A DNA stretch of 40,732 nt from Isoetes engelmannii (taxonomy: Eukaryota > Streptophyta > Lycopodiopsida > Isoetales > Isoetaceae), in assembly GCA_011763485.2 (NCBI GenBank), contig JAANSK020077797.1, forward strand, positions 1 through 40,732, given 5' to 3'. Shown one piece after another: positions 23,765 to 32,873 of the stretch. Positions within the stretch are counted from its first letter, which is position 1. Each line of letters starts with the position of its first letter. The position numbers were made by a program, and so were the translations under genes. A model generated the notes under the pieces. The model ran no database searches and had not been told where the DNA came from. It saw only the letters and a program-made list of their open reading frames with translations.

Positions 23765-23867
23765 TCTGCATACCTCCAAAGACTCCAATTTATGTTATTT
23801 CTGCATACCTCCAAAAACTCCAATTTATGTTATTTATGCATACCTCCAAAAACTCCAATTTATGTTA
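23765..23867. repeat. 35-bp tandem repeat, three units
   Basis: Three near-identical units containing 'gcatacctccaaaaactcc' and 'aatttatgtta' run head to tail with one or two differences. Confidence 0.9.
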
Positions 23868-25518
23868 GATTGAACTCTTCCAATAACAAGGCTTTTGGAA
23901 CTGTCGCCATAGCATAGGTCGTTTTAGCAGTCCAGCTTGTGAAGCTCTGCAATTACAATCATGAGCTAACAAAAGGAACCTTAAGTAACGAAGAAAACCA
24001 CAAAAAATTGCAAGAGGAAGATTGTACCAGATTGTACTTTGAACCAGACCTATTCCTATTGAGTGCCACCACATCATTCAAAGTTGTTGGCATACAAGAG
24101 AAGCACACAGCTACTTACTGATCCATCACCGCATTGTTGACAGCAAGATGAAGACGTTAGCAGGAAACAATTTATGTGTTTTGATGGCAATATAATCCTA
24201 CTAAGAATAGGAGATGATGGTGCTGAATCATGCACAACAAAACATAAGGAATCTCTTTGCTACAACAGATCAATTATTGATGAAAAAAACTAATGAATAA
24301 ATAAAAAACCCAGCACCTATAGTTGGCATCGAAGATTTCCATGAGGATATATTGCTATAGGGATTCCTACAAGAGGGCATCAGATGCTGGAAAACTGGCT
24401 TCTTTTAGACAACACAAAAGAAAAGACCACGGTGCAAGTAAAAGAGATGCAATTATGATATGAGAACCCACACACCATGGTGCAATAAAGAAAAATGCAT
24501 CAAACTGACTCTGTTTCTTAACTTCAGAATATCAGACAAAATGCTAATCGTAGTGCCATAATTCGAATGCAATGTGAAAGAACATAAATGCTCCCAACTG
24601 GATTCTCATCCTACTAAGATAAAAGTGTAACAGGCAGATTATGCAAGACGAAGGCAACATCCAAAAAACATCCAGTACTGGCCTTCAACACATCCAGAAA
24701 ACCTAGTATTGGCCAGATGTCTTTCTGAAATGCAAAAGATGGCATCCCCATGAATCTGCCATCCAATCCAAGCATCAATGGCCAGATATCAGCCATGCAG
24801 GGGGAGGGGGGCTGTATAAAGTGACCTGCCTTCCACTGCTACAGTCACAACTTCTAAACATGCCAATGCTAGTTATACACCATCTTTAGAAGCCAATGCT
24901 AGTTACACACCATCTTTAGAAGCAAATGATACATGAAACAATAAACTCTTTCACATACCTCGTTACTTCCAGTGAAGAACTTCGCGGAGATGTCACTACA
25001 TCAAGAACCTGCATGAAATGTAAGAAGCCACTTATTTTAAACATTCATTAAGACAGTCCTTGCACTTGCCCTGCCAAGCAAACCCAACCATATTCATGAT
25101 TTTAGGATTTAAATCAACAGAAAAACATACGCTGAGCTCCTCTTGTAACACCTCTTTGCAGATACTTCAAAAATCTGCATAAGTTACCATCAAAACTTGA
25201 TACAATTCTCATGCTCAAAATGTTCATAGCATGAGAAGACGTGGGGCGTTAATGATGAAGACCTGAGAACAGAAATCGTGGCCCAAACTGTCTCGAGCTG
25301 TCTGATCATCCAGGGATTGTGATCATAAACCCTGTTTGCATACCATCAAAAGTATCTGTCTGACCATCCAAGGATTGCGATCATAAACTGTGGCTGGAAA
25401 AATCATGGGCAATAGAAAGCAAGAACAGAAATCAGGGCAAAAAAACTCCCTCAAGGCTCCTCCCGGCCAAAACTTGTGATAGCAAAGAAGTTCACGTTGA
25501 GGTTTATAGCAATAGAGG
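23868..25518. other. intergenic DNA with small duplications, no gene
   Basis: A perfect-register 30-bp duplication lies at 24862-24921 ('ccaatgctagttatacacc' units). A related pair of about 34 bp lies at 25297-25330 and 25355-25388 ('tgtctgatcatcc' units). A 51-bp minus-strand piece near 25010-24960 has AG and GT at its ends and reads DVVTSPRSSSLEVTR, but I could not join it to a gene. Confidence 0.45.
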
Positions 25519-25740
25519 CGGCAAAAATATAAATAAATTAGGGCAAAAATTCGCATTGGATGCGTCCAACAGTAATAGGCAGTACAAATAGTATAAAACC
25601 CAGTATACTGAGTTTTATACTATTTGTAGTACGTACTACAAACTCGTGCAAATGGCGTAGATGACAATGGAAGCTCCTTTGCCTTCTCGTTTGCTTGATT
25701 CATAACAGACATACACTATAACTTTTATAATATAAGGAAG
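25519..25740. repeat. dispersed repeat block, copy A
   Basis: Related to 26347-26674. Both contain 'aattagggcaaaa', 'cattggat', 'gtccaaca', 'agtacaaatagta', 'tactacaaact', 'gcc.tctcgtt' and 'ttataatataag' in the same order and orientation. Copy A includes the palindrome at 25583-25628. Confidence 0.65.
25583..25628. repeat. 46-bp palindrome with one mismatch
   Basis: Arms of 23 bp meet at the centre 'cagta|tactg'. The outer 17 bp of each arm (ending 'gtataaaac' / 'gttttatac') are perfect, with a single mismatch at the eighteenth pair. The DNA could extrude as a cruciform or fold as a hairpin in RNA. Confidence 0.9.
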
Positions 25741-25781
25741 GTTATTCTAAATAGATAGTAATGAGGAAGAAGTTTCGAGGC

Positions 25782-25867
25782 ATAATGCTTTTACTGAGCA
25801 ACGACAAACATAAGTCTGGCTAGAATTATGCTTTTACTGAGCAACAACAAACATAAGTCTGGCTAGA
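25782..25867. repeat. 43-bp tandem duplication
   Basis: Two adjacent 43-bp copies contain 'atgcttttactgagcaac' and 'aaacataagtctggctaga' and differ at two positions. Confidence 0.95.
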
Positions 25868-26128
25868 ATATTAACTCGTACTTTTGAATTATGAAATAAG
25901 TACCCAAAGACTACACAAGTTGAATTATAATGCATCAAAGCAACGTTTGAGGGATTAGAACACGAGAGGACACGAGGTTTCAATTGTGCAATATAATCTT
26001 TTCTATCCTGGGACAAGGTCCGTTCTATTCTCTAAAGGCTTTCTCAAGGATGTTGATGCATTAACATTGTCTATTTTATTTGGTGGATATCATTGGAGAG
26101 GCTAAGATAATCAGAATTTAGGATACAA

Positions 26129-26310
26129 GTTGCAAAGCCAATGTGAAATGAAAACAATCAAGAGATCAATGGAGGTCCATGATAAAATTGCAAACTATAA
26201 GAAATTATAAGCATTTTAAGGACATTAAAAATCAATTGCAAAGCCAGTGGGATTAAGAAACAATCAAATATCACATGGAGATTTATAATACCTCTAGGGA
26301 TTATAGAGGC
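26129..26310. repeat. diverged duplication of about 75 bp
   Basis: Two related stretches begin 'ttgcaaagccaatg' and 'ttgcaaagccagtg' and share 'aaacaatcaa', 'catgga' and 'attata' in order. Confidence 0.5.
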
Positions 26311-26346
26311 GGTCATATATAAGAAACTAATCATAAGCAATAGACA

Positions 26347-26765
26347 TTAAATTAGGGCAAAATTTTACATTGGATATGTCCAACAATGAACATATGAAAA
26401 GGGTAATATAAGTAGTACAAATAGTACAACACCCAGTACTACAAACTAGTGCACAACACCATGATTGGAAAAAATTATGGAGGCTGATGTTTCTATTTTC
26501 ATCCGCAATGCGGCCACGAATCAATGGCCATGCTTGGCGCTACCATAGACGACAATAAAAGCTGCATCGCCCTCTCGTTCATTTGGTAACTGAGAAGAAA
26601 AAACAAAGTGAGAAAATTTGATCTAGAGCTTGATTCACAACAGGTTTACGGTATAGCTTTATAATATAAGATCTCAGAGAAATAAACGCCAAACTGAGTG
26701 TACTAACTTGACTTTGCTGTAATAGTAACTTGACCAATTGGAGGTACTTCATTTTGTACGTTTTT
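26347..26765. repeat. dispersed repeat block, copy B, continuing into the ABCG-upstream repeat
   Basis: The first part matches copy A (25519-25740) and the last 100 bp match the block upstream of ABCG (22830-22955), in the same orientation. The three places therefore look like partial copies of one dispersed non-coding repeat. This copy ends about 120 bp before the start codon of the isocyanide synthase gene and so is part of its upstream region. Confidence 0.6.
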
Positions 26766-26883
26766 AGAAGATGCTTGTTCTAGGTTTAGATTCCTCATTC
26801 GGTTGCTGCTCAAGGCTTTCTAGCTTTTGTACTCGTCCTTAATCCTTTTTCTAAAGTTGATTCTCTCTAAGACTAGGCGCATC

Positions 26884-28840
26884 ATGGCCATGCACTATCT
26901 TAAAGATCACCTTGCATTTTTTTACATTCATGATAAGGATGACAATGTTGTATTTACCTCCATGCATGCTAGTCAACATTGTCCAACTCCACATGGCACA
27001 TTCAAGTTCCAGGAGTTGCTTGCACCTGGACAAGGAAAGATTGTTAGAGTTCACAAGGACCAAACACATACTTCTTGTCTTAGCAGTATCAACAAGTATC
27101 AACTAACATTTCGTGGAGTTAGTCAGCCAACTTGGGAGGGGACAATCTATGAAAAATCCATGGGGTGAGAAAGTGTATCACTTCTTTTGATCTTTGAAGT
27201 GGTTTCAATATACTTCAAATCATGTCATTAACAAAAAAATAATAATAATAATCTAGTTTGACTAATCTAATTTGCTAACTTGATTGAGCTAAACTTGACT
27301 AGTCAGTATCGCCACTATAGGCCTTTTTCTCATTGTTTTATGTTATGATTCCTAGGGATGAATCTAATGGAGAGCGTGGTATCTGGGGCATCGTTATTAT
27401 AGGAAATCCAAGTGTAGATGCGATGGAGTATCTTGCTACTATTTTGCTGGAGAAGACCAGAGCAAGCGTCAAGCATGCATTTCTCACTACTGATTCTGGA
27501 CCAAAGATTGAGCAAGCCATTATAAAAGTGGTTGATGTTTTCGAGAAGCACCTACTGCATTTTCCTAAGCATGACCAGTGGTTCACTAGTAGAGGGAAAG
27601 CCAAGTTCATGGCTCAAGTCAAGTACTACGTGGAGAGGAACATTCCAGTTGAATTCATATTGCCCTCTTTCCCCTTCAAGTCTTGTAACCTTGCCAAGGT
27701 GATGGGCAAACTCCCTGACAAAGGCGAGGAGTTGGCTCTTCATTCTACGAAGAAGGTAGCAGATTTAATCCAACAAGTTTATCCACCTGGAGCTCACTAT
27801 AACATCGTTTCTGATGGACATGTCTTCTCGGACCTTTGTAAGTTGAACGTGTAGTATAATGAAGCATTGACTTGCTAGTTTACTAATTTATGTTGTCAAT
27901 AGGCGGTATTGATGATGAAACAGTGGATGTGTATGGTCTCGTTTTGCGAAAAATGGCTGCTGAATTGTACCCTGATCTAATCAACTTCTACAAACTGGAT
28001 GACTTTATTATGCCACAGGAAGGTGATGCAGTGGATGCAATTATTGAACTGATAGAAGGAAGAGAAGTGGACCACCCAGTGAAGACCAACTTAACCATGG
28101 GAGCAGAAACGGCAAGGAAGATCCTCTTGTCACTGTTCGGGACAGAGGATTTAGAGATAAGAAATGACATCCATAATGATCCAGAGACAAGATCATTGTA
28201 CCGTGGATTCTCAAGGTTCATGTACGAGGACTTAGCACAACATGAGTGTTGTATTAAGCTGCCATCCAGAAAATCCCGCGAGGCACTTTGCAGGAATGTT
28301 GGCTTCTTGATGATAATGGTAAGCTGGAAGTTTGAAGTATGAAATGAACAGGTTAGTAATAGCTGACTTTCCTTCACATCTTGCAGAGGAACAGAGCATA
28401 CTCCACACTTGTGGAATGGGTGTTTCCTCTTGAAATTCGTCTCTCTATTCATCCGTAAGTTGCTCATTTATACTAGATCTCAGTTATATTTTTGCTATTG
28501 TGAATGATTCATATGATTTGTTCTTTGTTGCAGGCATCCTAATAAAGGTCCCAAGTATGGCATCAACCTCATCCACTCTTCCTTCATTTCCGTACAACGT
28601 TCTTCGAGTGAGCAGATATTCCACATTCCCACACCTTGGCACAATGCAGTGCTAGAGAAGGCTGATGGCAAGTACATGTTGGCCCATTTTAAGACAATTA
28701 CGGATGGAGGTCAAGTCACAGAAGTAAAAGAGCTCAAGGTGGCAGATGACCTCATAAAAGAAGAAGGATTCGACATCGTGCTAGTGTATTATCCGAACGG
28801 GACGCCTAGCCATTTCAAGAATGTTCCTTGTAAAGCTTAA
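26884..28840 (+). CDS. DIT1/PvcA-family isocyanide synthase-like protein, five exons
   Basis: Family members convert the amino group of an amino acid such as Tyr or Trp to an isonitrile, using ribulose 5-phosphate as carbon donor. Examples are bacterial PvcA/IsnA and fungal homologues; yeast DIT1 acts in dityrosine spore-wall synthesis. Exons are 26884-27164, 27356-27837, 27903-28318, 28387-28454 and 28534-28840, all GT-AG with matching phases, giving 517 aa. Domain landmarks are PFKSCN (200-205), PDKGEELAL (214-222), VYPPGA (235-240), IVSDGHVFSDL (244-254), GIDDETVDVYG, YRGFSRFMYEDL, FPLEIRLSIHPHP and TPWHNAVL (449-456). The domain starts near residue 140. Residues 1-95 are unrelated to anything I know. 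The ATGGCC start is the first in-frame ATG of its frame. The frame is intact and properly spliced, so it looks like a working gene. Substrate and product are unknown. Confidence 0.85.
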
Positions 28841-28845
28841 AATGT

Positions 28846-28851
28846 AATAAA
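28846..28851 (+). terminator. candidate poly(A) signal
   Basis: AATAAA only six bases after the stop codon of the isocyanide synthase-like gene. It is unusually close; a signal further on would also fit. Confidence 0.3.
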
Positions 28852-28954
28852 GACAGCTCAATTCAATATTGTTATTATATGTACACCTAAGTCTGGTGTT
28901 CACTCTATATAAATAACGCTACGGGTTGATGCCATAGATTGTTCAGTGGTAGTC

Positions 28955-29095
28955 TGGATAAAGATACTGCACAAATCATGGTTTATCTGAATAAAGATAC
29001 ATATATTGCATAAATCATGGTTCATCTAAGTAAAGATTTATAGCACAAGTTATAGTTTGTCTAAGTAAATATATATTGCACAAATTACATGATGT
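28955..29095. repeat. diverged tandem repeat, about four units of 35-40 bp
   Basis: Units contain 'gtctggataaagata', 'ttgcacaaatcatggtt' and variants. The array sits about 115 bp downstream of the isocyanide synthase-like gene. Confidence 0.7.
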
Positions 29096-30690
29096 TGAGC
29101 TTTGTTGACCAGCTTTATTGACTGTAAAGATGTTTGTGATGTTTACTTAATAACTGTGATTTCAAATAATGTGGGAGTAAAGCTCTGACCACAAGTAAGC
29201 CAAAACAAACTCAAGGTGGGTGGATCATGTGACATAAATTGTGCTCATGTAGCTAAAAGAATGCCAAATAAGTAAACAAGCAAAGTAATGATCACTTAAA
29301 TCAGGTGCATATCCCTGGCTATGGAGTTCAAGCTATCTCCTTCTGTTATGAAAAGCCCCTACAATTCCAGAAGACTATACATAGGTACAATCCCTATTTA
29401 GAAGTGGTGGCATGTGCAGTTGAGATAGCAGCACCTCGAGGAGTTGCAGCAGCAACAATTGAATTTGCATTAGTAGCCCCGAGGAACTCTAGCAGTAGCA
29501 ATAGTTGCTCTTGCATCAGTAGCACATGGAGGGGTTGCAGCAGCACCCGCAGCCGCATTTGCATCAGCAACTGTAGCACATGCACTTGTTCCAACAGCAG
29601 ATGGTGTAGCTGTGTCGTTTTGCATAGCATTGTCACAGCATGGTTAACTAGACGAAAAATTCGTACCTTGCCATGTACTAATCCAGCAGAACCACCGGTC
29701 TAGCGTCACTTGCATTGCAAGCTCTCATCGGCGTGATTTTTGTCGTAAAGGCGTGAGGTCATAGTCAACATATAAGGAGGTGCCTTTTTATTCCACTGCC
29801 TAACATTATGCCACTTCTTACAACTGCATCCACCGCTACAAATTTTATTGTAGGTGGATGGCGATGAATCCAAGGCAAGGTGCCCTGACAATGTGGACAA
29901 GAGCATGAAAGCTCATCTTGAAGAGGACTATTGTCTGGAGCTTCTTTGGGGGATCTTACTGTACCGCTTTTGAATACCTCAGATCGCCACATTATGCATC
30001 TTTATCTTTATTCCTGTTGTTCCTTGAGTGTTTGCCCAACATCCCTTGTTCGATGGGCAGATGCAGTAGCGGCCCTAGTTGACTGAGGTCTTAGTGTTGC
30101 TCGACCTGTGTAGTCTGCTGCCTGGTGAGCTAGAACCTACCTTTCCCTGCTTACGTCTGACTGTCGTACTAGATGTGCCTGAGGTATCTCAACATGGGCA
30201 GTGGCTGCAATGTCTATGCATGCCTTCGACGTCTGAAGCTGAGAGCTTAGCTCTTGGTGCTTCACCATCTGCTTTTCCAGTTCCAGCATGCAATGCTGCA
30301 ACTGCTCCTGAGCTTCGGCATATGTTGCTCATGAAAGAAGGATGATATGTTCCTAAGAATCTCGAGGGGAAGCTTTTATGAGCCGAAAAATCATGTGATG
30401 CACCGAGCTCCTATTCTTTTACTCTGGTGCAAAATAATGCGAGAAAAGCCTTAACACGTAAAGGAAAATCTTACCTTTCAGACCTGTGTTTGTGGCATCT
30501 TTGGGTAAAGAAGCTTGATGCTGCTGCTAAGAATCCTTGGTAAAAAAAAAAAAAAAAAAAAGATGACCTCTTGTGCGAGAGAGATGGAGGGCAGAATAGC
30601 AAGGATTGATGGAGCCCAGAATAGCGAAGCTGGATACCGTTTTTCCTGTTGGTTCGTCAAGGTTCCCCTGGGCTCCATTGGCTCCATTGT
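29096..30690. other. intergenic DNA, low-complexity GCA-rich stretch
   Basis: At 29420-29640 the sequence is rich in GCA/GCAGC steps, so every frame gives Ala-, Ser- or Cys-rich runs; this is low complexity, not a gene. A 19-base A run lies at 30542-30560. The rest shows no supported gene. Confidence 0.45.
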
Positions 30691-32600
30691 TTTCACAATA
30701 GTGGCAGAGGTGCGCTCACAATTGTTCTCTAGTGCTACTAAGAATGACGTGATTAAAAATCTACCTATGGAAAATGGCTCTCAAGAAATTATCAATCAGT
30801 ATGCAGATGATATCTTTCTATTCTTGATAGCATAAGATGATAATCTTTAAAATGCAAAGCTTCTGCATGACACATTTCCCTTAGCTTCTAGAGTTTTGGT
30901 TGGGTTGCAAAAGTGTTCTGCTCTGTGGACTTTAGATGATGAAGTTCCACCATGCGTTCTTGCCTAACCTTTGAAGGTGTTGCCTCACGAGAAGCCAACC
31001 AAGCTACTTGGTATACCTGTGGGTATTCATATCTCAACTTTTGACGCTTGAGATGTCATAATCGAGGGATTGCGGAGGCACCTTTTTTGGCGGGATACTG
31101 CAAAACTCCCTATGCCTGGAAGAGTAACAGTTGATGAGCATGTCTTAAGCAACACGCATGTCTATATGGCTTCTGCCATTATTGCTTTCCAATCAAAGTT
31201 TAAGGAGATTGTGGGTGTTATCAAAAACTTTATTTGGGGTGGAAATGAAGCAGGGGTTGTGGTAAAGGTTGCATGGTCTAAGTGTATAAAACCTAAATCT
31301 GTTGGAGGTTTGGGCATGACAGATTTCCATTTGCAGAGTAAGATCATGATCTCAAAATTCATCTGGAGGCTTCTCGTGGGTAAGGACGATTCTCTTGGGT
31401 TACGACGTATCGCACAGGCCCTCACCCACTGTATCCATTTTGGTAAAGTCACGCTTAAACTTGTTCTTCCATGGAGTTTATTCTATGAGTTGCGGCCTTA
31501 TCATAATGCTTCTCCATTCTTAAAGGGATTGTTAGACTCCTGGCATACAGTCAAAACATTATTTCACATCAATCTAACCGCTTGTGCTTAGTTGGATGCA
31601 CCTTGTTGGTGGATCCCCTTGGCAAATGATGCACCGCTTTGCTCTATAGTGCACCCATTGACTCAAAGACGTTGGAAAATGGCGGGAATCTTAACAATTG
31701 CAGTGTGATATGACTCGGGCCAACTGCTGACATGGGAGGCTTTTCAGTTAAATTTTTTATTGAGGTGATGGGATAGAGCTCTTTGGTAAAAATAGTGGAC
31801 TATTTACCGCCTATTCTGCCACACCAAGAAGTATTCTGGTATGGGTTTGTCATGAGGAGGTTAAGGAATGCAAACTTGTGAACTCTATGTATAAGTTATT
31901 GCTTGATACTGATGTTCTTCCTCCTTCTGCTAAGTGGCCCCTTCAACTCCTTCATCCTCAATGGCAGCAGATGTGGGCTTGGACATGGGATAAGCTACTT
32001 CATTCTAAAGTGGCAGTACTTTGGTGGCAGATTCTTCATAGATGACTTCGGGTTAACGTGCTTGTCCACAAGTTTAACTCTAGAACATCAGATTAGTGTC
32101 CTGTATGCAAGCATAGATCTGAGACCATTGAGCATTGCTTTTTAATGTGTGACCACCTTAGACTTGTATGGGATTGGTTGTTCTCACTTTTTTAGGTGTC
32201 ACTAACAAGTCAACAAGTGCTTTTGGCAATTTACCCAAGTACCTGGACAGAGTTACAAAGCCAGGCTTTTCATCTCGCTGCAGGATGGTTGCTTTGGACT
32301 ATCTGGAAAAGACGCAGACTAGTAATCTTCAAAGGTTTGGATGTGGAAAATAATCATGTTCTCCAAGAAGCTCAAGGTCACACTGCTAATTCATATCATT
32401 GTTCTTCACTTGCTCCTCGTAGGCCGCGATTGATCTTTGAGGAGTATTTGGATGTCCGCTCTTATGCTTAGACAGATTGCTTCACTCAGTGGGTCTCTGC
32501 TTATTTGCTGAGATTTTATTCCTGTCTTTGCATTCATACATGCACTGAATTCTTTGATTCAGTAAATTCGACGTCCTTCAACGAAAAACAAAAATCGATA
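30691..32600 (+). mobile_element. L1-like LINE with zf-RVT tail, degenerate, 5'-truncated
   Basis: Plus-strand frames give, in order, NQYADDIFLFL (catalytic box, YADD encoded at 30800-30811) and KLLGIPVGIHI. Next comes a long clean stretch from VTVDEHVLSNTHVYMAS through FIWGGNEAG to VGGLGMTDFHLQSKI. A zf-RVT-like segment follows with CPVCKHRSETIEHCFLMCDH and then VWDWLFSLF. This order is that of plant L1-type LINE ORF2 C-terminal halves. The frame is broken in several places and the endonuclease and first RT motifs are missing. It is a different family from the LINE at 4.8-6.8 kb. The 3' end lies near 32560-32600, where an A-rich 'cgaaaaacaaaaa' follows. Confidence 0.8.
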
Positions 32601-32873
32601 GATATTATAATGTGAGTAATTTGATGTCCACCAATTGTGATAGATTAACTGGTACAATATTGACCAAAAAGTGTTTACTATGTACATAATGGCTTTAACT
32701 CGTGCCATGTAGTTTGTAATCTTCTTGACAGGATAGAATGCTTGCTCCACTATGGATGCCAAAAGTAGTTCCTTCGCCCAATGTTAACTTGTGCATTTGA
32801 ATGTATGAAATTCAATCCTTATTACCATTTCAATCTTATAAAAGGTGTTTTACCCAGATTATCCAAGGTTGGA
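32601..32873. other. short intergenic gap
   Basis: A minus-strand open frame here reads VEQAFYPVKKITNYMARVK, but nothing marks it as a gene. It is also the 3' flank of the reductase gene. Confidence 0.3.

Noticed and set aside
24960-25010. 51-bp minus-strand exon-like piece reading DVVTSPRSSSLEVTR
   Set aside because: Clean AG and GT borders but isolated; no neighbouring exon found.
26827-26883. N-terminal extension of the synthase with a hydrophobic start
   Set aside because: The codon at 26827 is TTG, not ATG; the first in-frame ATG is at 26884 in a good context.
29305-29703. Ser/Cys-rich open frame of about 130 codons
   Set aside because: The GCA/GCAGC low-complexity DNA opens several frames at once; no conserved protein character.
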